Source: DATARH01 sp036273175
GTDB lineage: Bacteria; Pseudomonadota; Alphaproteobacteria; ATCC43930; CGMCC-115725
NCBI GenBank assembly: GCA_036273175.1
Contig: DASUIE010000221.1
Coordinates: forward strand, 1-12,115
Direction of reading: 5' to 3'
Length of the DNA stretch: 12,115 nucleotides
The translations under genes and the position numbers were made by a program. Below the pieces are notes generated by a model, which had not been told where the DNA came from, ran no database searches, and saw only the letters and a list, made by a program, of their open reading frames with translations. This document shows, piece after piece, positions 1 through 5,990 of the stretch (within the stretch, counting starts at the first letter, position 1; the number at the start of each line of letters is the position of its first letter).

Positions 1-776
1 ACATGGACGCCGAGCGGCTGTGCGATCGCCTGCTTCGCCTGGGCCTTGGTGATCGCGCCGGTTTCGGCCATCCCGGCGAGCACCCAGTCGCGCCGCGCCT
101 TGGCGGCCGCGTGGTGCTTGACCGGGTTGTAATTGTTTGGCGCCTTCGGCAGCGCGGCGAGGAAAGCGACATCTGCCGGTGTGAGCTGGTCGAGCGGCTT
201 CTGGAAATAGGTATCGGCGGCGGCGGCGACGCCATAGGCGCCGGCGCCTAGATAGATCTCGTTGAGATAGATCTCGAGAATACGGTCCTTGGAGAGCTCG
301 CCGTCGATCCGGTAGGCGAGCATGATCTCCTTGATCTTGCGCGATATCGAGACCTCGTTGGTCAGCAGGAAATGCCGCGCCACCTGCTGGGTGATCGTCG
401 AGGCGCCAACCGGGCGTTCGTGGCGGCCCATCCGCATCAGGTCGGTCGCCGCGGCCCGCAGCACCGCCGCAGGGTTGACCCCCTTATGCGCGTAGAAGTC
501 GCGGTCCTCGGCGGCGATAAAGGCGTCCTTGACCATCTTCGGGATCTTCCCGATCGGCACGAAGATGCGGTGCTGACTTTCGAAATCGGCCATCAGCGTG
601 CCGTCGGCGGCGTAGACCTTGCTGCCGACCGCCGGCACGTATTCCTTGAGCTTGCTCGAGTCGGGCAGATCGCGGCCGAAATGGTAGAAGGCGAACCCGG
701 CGCCGGCGCCGCCGACTACGATCAACAGAACGATTCCGGCAAAGATGACGCGAGTCAGCGTCCGCAAAATCCGCAT
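1..776 (-). CDS. mrcA: Penicillin-binding protein 1A, N-terminal part (runs off the left edge)
   Basis: This is a class A penicillin-binding protein, the bifunctional peptidoglycan glycosyltransferase/transpeptidase anchored in the inner membrane. Only the first 258 residues are present; the rest lies beyond position 1. The frame read from the ATG at 776-774 gives a short basic N-terminus, one membrane anchor (about residues 8-30), and then the glycosyltransferase (GT51) domain. That domain shows its family motifs: EDRDFYAHKG (89-98, catalytic Glu90), GASTITQQ (124-131), RKIKE (146-150), and KDRILEIYLNEIYLGAGAYG (163-182), followed by LAALPKAPNNYNP (206-218). The beta-lactam-sensitive transpeptidase domain is not in view. 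No strong Shine-Dalgarno sequence precedes the start, and no other good start codon fits the membrane anchor as well. The gene is co-directional with the AraC-type regulator but separated by 104 bp, so it is probably independent of the catabolic genes. PBP1A rather than PBP1C or PBP2A is a judgement from the GT51 motifs alone. Confidence 0.93.
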   Translation of the reverse strand, partial: MRILRTLTRVIFAGIVLLIVVGGAGAGFAFYHFGRDLPDSSKLKEYVPAVGSKVYAADGTLMADFESQHRIFVPIGKIPKMVKDAFIAAEDRDFYAHKGVNPAAVLRAAATDLMRMGRHERPVGASTITQQVARHFLLTNEVSISRKIKEIMLAYRIDGELSKDRILEIYLNEIYLGAGAYGVAAAADTYFQKPLDQLTPADVAFLAALPKAPNNYNPVKHHAAAKARRDWVLAGMAETGAITKAQAKQAIAQPLGVH

Positions 777-880
777 CGACGGTGCCCCGGGCCACGACCA
801 TCCTGTCAACCCCGCGACGGGACATTCGTTCCGGCCCGCGGCGGCGGATTATTCACGCAAATCGAAATACTTGGGCGAGG

Positions 881-1672
881 TCACGAGAGGCGCCGCGAGC
901 GCCCCGGGGTCGTGCCGAACGCGCCCCGGAACGCAGCGCCGAAGGCCGGGCCGCTGCTGTAGCCGATCGTGGCGGCGACCCGCGCCGGCGTCTCTCCTTC
1001 GGCCAGCGCGGCGAGCCCCTCGGTGAGGCGCAGCTGCCGGCGCCAGGCCTGAAAGCTCATGCCGGTCTCGCGGCGGAACAGCCGCGCGAGCGTCCGCGCC
1101 GAGGCGCCGGCGGTCTCGGCGAAGGCGTCGAGGCTGCGCGGATCGGCCGGGTCGGCCAGCAGCGCCCCGGTGACGCGCCGCAGCCGCGCGTCGGCGCAGG
1201 CGGGCACCGAGATCGGCCGCGTCGCAGCCTGGCCGATCTCGTGCAGCGCCAGCGCCACGACATGCCGCACCGGCCCGTCCTCGTCCCACATCACCGACTG
1301 CTCGCACGCCGCGAGGATCAGCGCCCGCAGCAGCGGCGAGATCGCCACGACCGTGACCGCGTCCGGACCGGCTCGCGCCGCGTCCTCCCGCAGAAACAGC
1401 GCCCGCATCGTCAGCCCGCCCGGCATCCGCGTGACGTGCTCGGTGTGGGCGGGCACCCACAGGCCGGTTCCCGGCGGTACGATAAACAGCGCCGAGCGTG
1501 TCTCTACCCGCATCACCCCGGCCGTCGCGTGGAGCAGCTGGGCGCGCGGGTGCTGGTGCCAGCCGGTGTAGTGCGCGGCCGGATAGTCGTAGGCGAACCC
1601 CACCATCGGCCGCGGCGCCTGCTCGAACGGCAGCAGCCGCGCGATATCGGCGGGATGTCTCTTTTGCGACAT
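881..1672 (-). CDS. AraC-family transcriptional regulator with N-terminal cupin sensor
   Basis: This is a 263-residue AraC/XylS-type regulator. The N-terminal half resembles a cupin sensing domain: a WHQHPRAQLLHATAG stretch (38-52) with histidines at 39 and 41, then a strand-rich segment containing VPPGTGLWVPAHTEHV (65-80). The C-terminal third (about 178-263) holds the two helix-turn-helix units of the AraC family. The first is around SLDAFAETAGASARTLARLF (180-199). The second is around ARVAATIGYSSGPAFGAAFR (230-249), followed by the usual FGTTPG signature (252-257). The ATG at 1672-1670 is chosen because the protein then begins just before the cupin; a longer overlapping frame upstream has arginine-rich, non-protein-like composition. 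The gene is divergent from an MFS transporter, an arrangement common for AraC regulators that control an adjacent efflux or uptake gene. A 24-bp palindrome sits 5 bp upstream of its start, so autoregulation is plausible. The inducer is unknown. Confidence 0.92.
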   Translation of the reverse strand: MSQKRHPADIARLLPFEQAPRPMVGFAYDYPAAHYTGWHQHPRAQLLHATAGVMRVETRSALFIVPPGTGLWVPAHTEHVTRMPGGLTMRALFLREDAARAGPDAVTVVAISPLLRALILAACEQSVMWDEDGPVRHVVALALHEIGQAATRPISVPACADARLRRVTGALLADPADPRSLDAFAETAGASARTLARLFRRETGMSFQAWRRQLRLTEGLAALAEGETPARVAATIGYSSGPAFGAAFRGAFGTTPGRSRRLS

Positions 1673-1676
1673 AATT

Positions 1677-1700
1677 TGTCCATACGTCGATATAGCGACA
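1677..1700. promoter_or_regulatory. Interrupted 24-bp palindrome, candidate operator between regulator and transporter
   Basis: The sequence has the symmetric form TGTCnnTAnnTCGAnnTAnnGACA. Eight of the twelve base pairs match, and the mismatches fall in regularly spaced doublets. It lies 5 bp upstream of the AraC-type regulator start and overlaps the expected -35 region of the divergent MFS gene. This fits an operator for the neighbouring regulator, although AraC proteins more often bind direct repeats. A second small dyad, TCCGG-GT-CCGGA, lies at 1709-1720. Confidence 0.5.
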
Positions 1701-1703
1701 TTC

Positions 1704-1709
1704 TACAAT
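1704..1709 (+). promoter_or_regulatory. Candidate -10 box (TACAAT) for the MFS gene
   Basis: TACAAT differs from the sigma-70 consensus -10 at one position and sits 35 bp before the MFS start codon. No good -35 box lies 16-18 bp upstream (the sequence there is roughly CATACG). That fits a promoter needing an activator bound at the 1677-1700 palindrome. This is inference from sequence only. Confidence 0.3.
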
Positions 1710-1744
1710 CCGGGTCCGGACAAGGCCAGCCCGAGGCACATTGC

Positions 1745-2959
1745 ATGTCGCCGAATACCCGCCAGATCGTCTTTATCAACCTCGCCCACACCTTTACCCA
1801 TTATTCGCTGCTGGTGCTGCCGACCGCGGTGCTGGCGATGGCGGTGCCGGGCGGCGCGTTTGGGGACGCCTACGGCCCGATCCTCGCCTTGGCGACCGGC
1901 GGCTTCGTGCTGTACGGCGCGTTCGCCTTGCCGCAGGGCTGGATCGCGCAGCGGGTCGGGCGTCCCGCGCTGATGGCCGCGTTCTTTTTCGGCACCGGCC
2001 TGTCGATGGTGGCGACCGGCTTCTGCGGCTCGCCGGTGACCCTCGCGGTGGCGCTCGGGGCGACCGGGCTCTTCGCCGCGATCTACCACCCGGTCGGCAC
2101 GGCGATGCTGGTCGACGCGGCCGGCGACCGGCCGGGACGGGCGATCGGCGTCAACGGCGTGTTCGGCAATATCGGAGTCGGGCTGGCGCCGGCGGTGACG
2201 GCGATCCTCGCCGGCTTTGCCGGCTGGCGGGCGGCGTTCGTGGCGCCGGGCGCGGTCTGCGCGCTGCTCGGCCTGCTGTGGCTGCGCCTTCCGGCGCCCG
2301 AGGCCGCGTCCAGGCGCGCCGCGCAGGCCTTTCCCGACATCCCCCGCCACTTGGTGCGGCGGGCGGTGACCGTCCTGTTGGCGATCGCGGTCGTCAGCGG
2401 GCTGGTCTTCAACGCCTTCACGATCCTGCTGCCCAAGCTGATCGAGGAGCGGCTCGGCGGCGATCCGCATTTGCTGCCGCTGGTCGGGGCCGCGGCGTTC
2501 CTGACGATGCTGTGCGGCGCCGCGACGCAATTCACGGTCGGCCGGCTGATCGACCGCACGACGCTGAAGCGCATCTTCCTGCCGGTCAGCGCCGTGCTGG
2601 TGCCGGGGCTGGTCGCGGTCAGCTACGCGAGGGGCTGGCTGGTCGTGCCGGTCGCGGCGGTGGTCGCGGCGTCGATCTTCGGCCAGGTGACCGTCAACGA
2701 GACGATGACCGCCCGCTATATCTCGCCGGCGCTGCGCACGCGGATGTACTCGATCCGCTTTTTCGTCGGCTTTCTCGGCGCCGCCGGCGCCGCGCCGATC
2801 GTCGCCTGGCTGCACGAGCGGACCGGCAGCCTCGCGAGCGCGACGCTGATGATGGCGGCGCTCGGGGTCGTCACGCTGCTTTGCGCCTTCGCCTTCCCCG
2901 ACCGGCGCGAGGAGCTGCACCCAGAGCTGTGGAACGCGGTCCCGATCGCGGCGGAGTAG
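1745..2959 (+). CDS. Major facilitator superfamily transporter
   Basis: This is a 404-residue inner-membrane transporter with about twelve hydrophobic segments, the usual MFS length. The loop after the second segment carries GWIAQRVGRP (65-74), a form of the MFS signature Gx3(D/R)xxGRR. The second half has the equivalent VGRLIDRTTLKR (265-276). AAIYHPVGTA (111-120) in the fourth segment resembles the fosmidomycin-resistance-like (Fsr) branch of MFS exporters, so drug or metabolite efflux is a reasonable guess. The ATG at 1745 is used because translation from it begins directly before the first membrane segment. The same frame stays open far upstream, but there it overlaps the divergent regulator and is not protein-like. 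The gene is divergent from the AraC-type regulator, which probably controls it. Its stop codon is separated from the stop of the convergent HiPIP gene by a single base. The substrate is unknown. Confidence 0.92.
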   Translation: MSPNTRQIVFINLAHTFTHYSLLVLPTAVLAMAVPGGAFGDAYGPILALATGGFVLYGAFALPQGWIAQRVGRPALMAAFFFGTGLSMVATGFCGSPVTLAVALGATGLFAAIYHPVGTAMLVDAAGDRPGRAIGVNGVFGNIGVGLAPAVTAILAGFAGWRAAFVAPGAVCALLGLLWLRLPAPEAASRRAAQAFPDIPRHLVRRAVTVLLAIAVVSGLVFNAFTILLPKLIEERLGGDPHLLPLVGAAAFLTMLCGAATQFTVGRLIDRTTLKRIFLPVSAVLVPGLVAVSYARGWLVVPVAAVVAASIFGQVTVNETMTARYISPALRTRMYSIRFFVGFLGAAGAAPIVAWLHERTGSLASATLMMAALGVVTLLCAFAFPDRREELHPELWNAVPIAAE

Positions 2960-2960
2960 C

Positions 2961-3218
2961 TCAATCCGGCATGTCGAAGAAGCGGCACCAGCCCTGCGGG
3001 CTGACGATGCCGGTGACGATCTTGCAGCTTCCGGGCGCGCGGAAGAACGTGCAGACAGCGCAGCTCAGGAGGCCCTTCGGCGTGTCCTGATACTGCGCCG
3101 CCTGCTTCGAGACCGGCTGCTCCGGCGGCGTCTCGGCCCGGGCTGTCGTCGCGGGGGCCGGGGCGGCGCCGAAGGCCAGCGCCGCCCCGATCAGCCTGCG
3201 TCTCGTGACGGTCTTCAG
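2961..3218 (-). CDS. Small Tat-exported high-potential iron-sulfur protein (HiPIP), CTG start
   Basis: HiPIPs are periplasmic one-electron carriers with a single [4Fe-4S] cluster. The frame ending in TGA at 2963-2961 encodes 85 residues if read from CTG at 3218. The N-terminus is a compact signal with a twin-arginine stretch (TRRRLIG, 5-11), a hydrophobic core and a likely cleavage after ARA (26-28). The mature 57-residue protein contains the HiPIP hallmarks: AAQYQDTPKG (40-49), cluster cysteines at 53, 56, 65 and 78 (Cx2C, x8, x12), and GWCRFF (76-81). No ATG, GTG or TTG exists in this frame between the upstream in-frame stop near 3310 and the signal sequence. CTG at 3218-3216 gives the sensible start MKTVTRRR and overlaps the amidohydrolase TGA as CTGA, mirroring the classic ATGA coupling. 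The family call is firm; the start codon is inference. It is probably translated by coupling to the upstream amidohydrolase. Confidence 0.88.
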   Translation of the reverse strand: MKTVTRRRLIGAALAFGAAPAPATTARAETPPEQPVSKQAAQYQDTPKGLLSCAVCTFFRAPGSCKIVTGIVSPQGWCRFFDMPD

Positions 3219-4711
3219 GCCGGTTTCACGACATAGCCGTAGCGCAGATTGCTGCGGCCGCCGCCGTTTTGCAGGTAGTCGGCCTTCATCTCGGCGAACT
3301 TGTCGCGGTTATAGAGCTCCGCGTGCTGGCCGAGATCGTAGAGCCGCTGCGAGTTGCCGCCGAAGATCGCGGTCTTGATCGGCCCGTCTCCGGGGCCGAG
3401 CGGCTTGAAGCCGTATTTCTTCTGCATGTCGTCGGGAATTTCGAGGCGCCGCAGCCCCTCGATCTGCCATTGCGGCGCGCCGGTCCACACCGCGTCGGTG
3501 CCCCAGACGACGCGGTCCTGACCGAGCCCCTTGACCAGCATCCCCATCAGCGCCGCCGCCAGCCGTGGCTGAGACACCGCGGTCCAGGCAAAGATCTGGC
3601 CGAGATCGCCATAGACGTTGCGGACGCCGTATTTCTCGGGGATTTCGGCGAGGTCGCTGGTCCAGCTGCTGCGCCCGGTCTTATCGAACTCGGCCATCGC
3701 GTCGGCCGGGTTGGCGCCGACCCAGCGATAGGCCGAGTGGTAGACGAGGAAATTCAGCTGCGGCCAGTCCTTCGCCGCCTTGCCGATATCGCTGACATCG
3801 GCGTAGGGCAGGAGGCGCGGGAATTTCTCCGCCGTCCCCGGCGAGAACAAGCCCTTGTGGATGCACACGTTCTTGATCCCGGTCTTCGAGATCTTTTCAT
3901 AGAACGGGTACATCAGCTTTTCGTCGTCGGCGTGCCAGGGATGGCCGTCTTTTTCCTTATGGGTGTTGTCGCCGACCGTGTAGCCCTTCCATGAATCGGG
4001 CTTGTACTTCTCGATCGCCTCGTCGACCTTGTCGAGCCAGCCGTCCCAGCCCGGGGTAAAGGTGAAATGCGCCAGCATCCGCTTGGCGCCGGCCTTTTCG
4101 TTGACCTCGGCGCGGGTCTTGAACACCTGGTCGTTGGGAATGAACCAGTCCCGCGGGTCGACCGACGGCGAGTTGGACAGGATCGTCACCTTGGTGTCGC
4201 TGTCCATGTAGAGTTCTTTGACGTAGTTGCCGAACTTCAGATCGTCGATGGTCTGTTCGCGTTCGGACAGCTCCTTGTTCCAGCCCCATTTGCCGACCGC
4301 CTCGCGGCCCTTGACGAAATTGCTGAGCCGCGTGTCGTCGCGCAGGAAATGGGTGTGGCCGTCGAAGATGAACTGGCCCGATTGCGCCGCCGCGAGCTGG
4401 TTGGCGAGTTCCGGGGTCGCCGCCTCGGCCTCGGTCACGCCGAAGATGTTGCCGTAGACCTGGTTCATCGCCAGGAACGAGGCCGCCATGCCCGAGGCGG
4501 TCTGGAAAAACCGGCGCCGCGACAGGCCCTGGCGTTTGGCGAGCCGGTCGCTCATCTCGATCAGCCGCGCCTCGACCTCGCGCTGCTGCGCGGTCTGCGG
4601 GGTCGGAGCGTACTCGTCGCTGGAGACGATCTGGGTCGGAACCGGCGAGGGGAAGGCCGCAATCTCCGCCGGCAGCAATCCGTTCAACTGCTCGTCGCTC
4701 AGGAATTTCAT
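3215..4711 (-). CDS. Tat-exported amidohydrolase (amidohydrolase_2 family)
   Basis: This is a 498-residue metal-dependent hydrolase of the amidohydrolase superfamily. A twin-arginine motif, LSRRRFFQTASG (63-74), is followed by a hydrophobic stretch and a probable cleavage near AEAA (95-98), so the folded enzyme should be periplasmic. The TIM-barrel metal site is visible as FDGHTHF (116-122, His119/His121), IHKG (284-287), VYHSAYRW (323-330, His325) and WGTDA (403-407, Asp406). The C-terminal GGNSQRLYDL (451-460) is typical of the family. About 62 residues precede the twin arginines, much longer than a normal Tat n-region. An internal Met53 would give a conventional signal, but GGGAG lies 6 bp before the ATG at 4711, supporting the long form. 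The HiPIP gene overlaps its stop by 4 bp. The substrate is unknown; related enzymes hydrolyse or decarboxylate ring compounds. Confidence 0.9.
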   Translation of the reverse strand: MKFLSDEQLNGLLPAEIAAFPSPVPTQIVSSDEYAPTPQTAQQREVEARLIEMSDRLAKRQGLSRRRFFQTASGMAASFLAMNQVYGNIFGVTEAEAATPELANQLAAAQSGQFIFDGHTHFLRDDTRLSNFVKGREAVGKWGWNKELSEREQTIDDLKFGNYVKELYMDSDTKVTILSNSPSVDPRDWFIPNDQVFKTRAEVNEKAGAKRMLAHFTFTPGWDGWLDKVDEAIEKYKPDSWKGYTVGDNTHKEKDGHPWHADDEKLMYPFYEKISKTGIKNVCIHKGLFSPGTAEKFPRLLPYADVSDIGKAAKDWPQLNFLVYHSAYRWVGANPADAMAEFDKTGRSSWTSDLAEIPEKYGVRNVYGDLGQIFAWTAVSQPRLAAALMGMLVKGLGQDRVVWGTDAVWTGAPQWQIEGLRRLEIPDDMQKKYGFKPLGPGDGPIKTAIFGGNSQRLYDLGQHAELYNRDKFAEMKADYLQNGGGRSNLRYGYVVKPA

Positions 4712-4778
4712 GGCGTACTCCCGTGGCGCTGATTTATCGACGGCAGTCTAGACCCGGTTGTGCGCGGCGGCGATCCGT

Positions 4779-4798
4779 GATTGCGTGGACTCGCAATC
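4779..4798. promoter_or_regulatory. Perfect inverted repeat upstream of the cupin gene, candidate operator
   Basis: Two perfect 7-bp arms, GATTGCG and CGCAATC, flank a 6-base spacer (TGGACT). The repeat ends 3 bp before the GGAGGA ribosome-binding site (4802-4807) and 15 bp before the cupin ATG, in the 102-bp gap divergent from the exported amidohydrolase. It could be an operator for an off-window regulator or a leader hairpin next to the ribosome-binding site. The AraC-type regulator of this window has a different dyad, so it is not the obvious partner. Confidence 0.5.
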
Positions 4799-4813
4799 TA
4801 CGGAGGAATTCGC

Positions 4814-5191
4814 ATGAAGGTCGTCACGCTTCGCAACATCCCCGACGTCCCCGTCGAGGGCGCCGACCGCATCGAGGGCTGGACCGGACCGGTCGCCCGC
4901 TCGCGCCAGACCATCATCGAGGCCGGCGGCTCGCCCAACTACAATTGCAGCGTCGTCAATTTCAGCCAGGGCTGCACGACCGGCTGGCACACCCATAATT
5001 GCGACCAGATCCTCGTCGTGACCGCCGGCTCCGGCATGGTCGCGGTCGAGGGCGGCACGCCGCAGGAGATCAATGTCGGCGATGTCGTCCACATCAAGGC
5101 CGGCGAGCGGCACTGGCACGGCGCCAAGGCCGATTCGACGATGGGCCACATCACGATCACCGCGGTCGGCAGCCAGGCCAAGTGGGGCTGA
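4814..5191 (+). CDS. Small single-domain cupin protein
   Basis: This 125-residue protein is a single conserved beta-barrel cupin. Motif 1 is GCTTGWHTHNCDQILVVTAG (53-72). The metal-binding histidines are 59 and 61, but Gln65 stands where most cupins have glutamate. Motif 2 is GDVVHIKAGERHWHG (89-103), with His100 as the expected ligand and His102 nearby. Such small cupins can be isomerases, dioxygenases or decarboxylase accessories, so no reaction is assigned. A strong Shine-Dalgarno sequence (GGAGGA, 4802-4807) supports the ATG at 4814. The next gene, a PhyH-type dioxygenase, begins one base after the TGA (TGAgATG), so the two are surely co-transcribed and probably translationally coupled. 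A perfect inverted repeat lies just upstream. The gene is divergent from the exported amidohydrolase. Confidence 0.88.
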   Translation: MKVVTLRNIPDVPVEGADRIEGWTGPVARSRQTIIEAGGSPNYNCSVVNFSQGCTTGWHTHNCDQILVVTAGSGMVAVEGGTPQEINVGDVVHIKAGERHWHGAKADSTMGHITITAVGSQAKWG

Positions 5192-5192
5192 G

Positions 5193-5990
5193 ATGGAGCT
5201 GACCCCGGCCCAGCTCGCGCAGTTCGAGCGCGACGGCTTCCTGATCTTCCCCGATCTGTTCGGCCCGGCCGAGGTCGCGGTGCTGCGCCAGGAGGTGGCG
5301 CGGCTCTCGGTGCTGAACACCGAGGAGGTCGTGCGCGAGCATACCGGCGGGGTGAAGAGCATCTTCCGTGTCCACGAGGAGGACGGCGCCACGCGCTCGG
5401 CGCCGTTCCGCGCGCTGGTGCGCACGCCACGGGTGCTGCGGCCGGTGCAGCAGGTGCTCGGCACCGGCGAGACCTATGTCTACCACACCAAGATCAACGC
5501 CAAGCCGGCGATCGAGGGCACGATCTGGATGTGGCACCAGGACTACAATTCGTGGAGCAAGGACGGCTGCCCGACGCCGAACATGGCGACGTTCAACGTC
5601 ATGCTCAACGACACCACCGAGTTCAGCGGCGGGCTTTACATCATCCCCGGCAGCCACAAATTGGGCTTGCAGGAATCGGTGATCGACGGTTCGACCGGCT
5701 ACAAGCTCTGGGTCATCCCGAAGGAGCGGATGATCGAGATCCAGCGCAATTCGCCGCCGCCGGTCGCGGTCACCGGGCGCGCCGGCACCGCGGCGCTCTT
5801 TCACTGCAACGTGCTGCACGCCTCGGGCCACAACCTCTCGGCCGAGGATCGCTGGCACATCTATGTGTCGTGCAACGCGGTCGCCAACAAGCCCGCGCTC
5901 GGCCCCAACCCGCGCCCGGACTGGGTCGTCTCGCGCAACTGGTATCCGCTGCCGGTCGAGGACGATTCCGGCGTCACCAGGGCCGCGTAG
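5193..5990 (+). CDS. Phytanoyl-CoA dioxygenase (PhyH) family Fe(II)/2-oxoglutarate oxygenase
   Basis: This is a 265-residue non-haem Fe(II)/2-oxoglutarate-dependent oxygenase of the PhyH family, which hydroxylates small molecules or acyl-CoAs. The N-terminus has the family's opening pattern, LAQFERDGFLIFPDLF (8-23). The iron site is WHQDYNSW (114-121; His115, Asp117) with the distal His in VLHASGHN (207-214; His209). Arg220 is placed to bind 2-oxoglutarate. GGLYIIPGSHK (146-156) is the conserved family turn. The region around WHQDYNSW resembles ectoine hydroxylase, but the rest is not close enough to claim that substrate. It begins one base after the cupin stop. Its TAG stop directly abuts the stop of the convergent TfdA-type gene with no bases between. 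It is presumably cytoplasmic, since no signal peptide is seen. The substrate is unknown. Confidence 0.9.
   Translation: MELTPAQLAQFERDGFLIFPDLFGPAEVAVLRQEVARLSVLNTEEVVREHTGGVKSIFRVHEEDGATRSAPFRALVRTPRVLRPVQQVLGTGETYVYHTKINAKPAIEGTIWMWHQDYNSWSKDGCPTPNMATFNVMLNDTTEFSGGLYIIPGSHKLGLQESVIDGSTGYKLWVIPKERMIEIQRNSPPPVAVTGRAGTAALFHCNVLHASGHNLSAEDRWHIYVSCNAVANKPALGPNPRPDWVVSRNWYPLPVEDDSGVTRAA

Noticed and set aside
804..809. Perfect TTGACA on the minus strand upstream of PBP1A as a -35 box
   Set aside because: The hexamer 17 bp downstream is GC-rich (GGCACC) and lies almost at the start codon, so it cannot be a normal promoter for this gene.
484..825. Minus-strand frame of 113 residues overlapping the PBP1A start
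   Set aside because: It is out of frame with the PBP1A coding frame, which shows clear GT51 motifs, and its composition is arginine-rich shadow sequence.
782..1744. Long upstream extension of the MFS reading frame (open from 782)
   Set aside because: The extension is antisense to the AraC-type regulator, arginine- and proline-rich and not membrane-like. The MFS fold begins right after the ATG at 1745.
1703..2920. 405-residue minus-strand frame antisense to the MFS gene
   Set aside because: It is a low-complexity frame rich in Arg, Gln and Asp, typical of antisense frames in GC-rich DNA; the MFS protein on the other strand is convincing.
4748..5464. 238-residue minus-strand frame over the cupin and PhyH genes
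   Set aside because: It is antisense to two motif-supported genes with good ribosome-binding sites and shows no recognisable domain.
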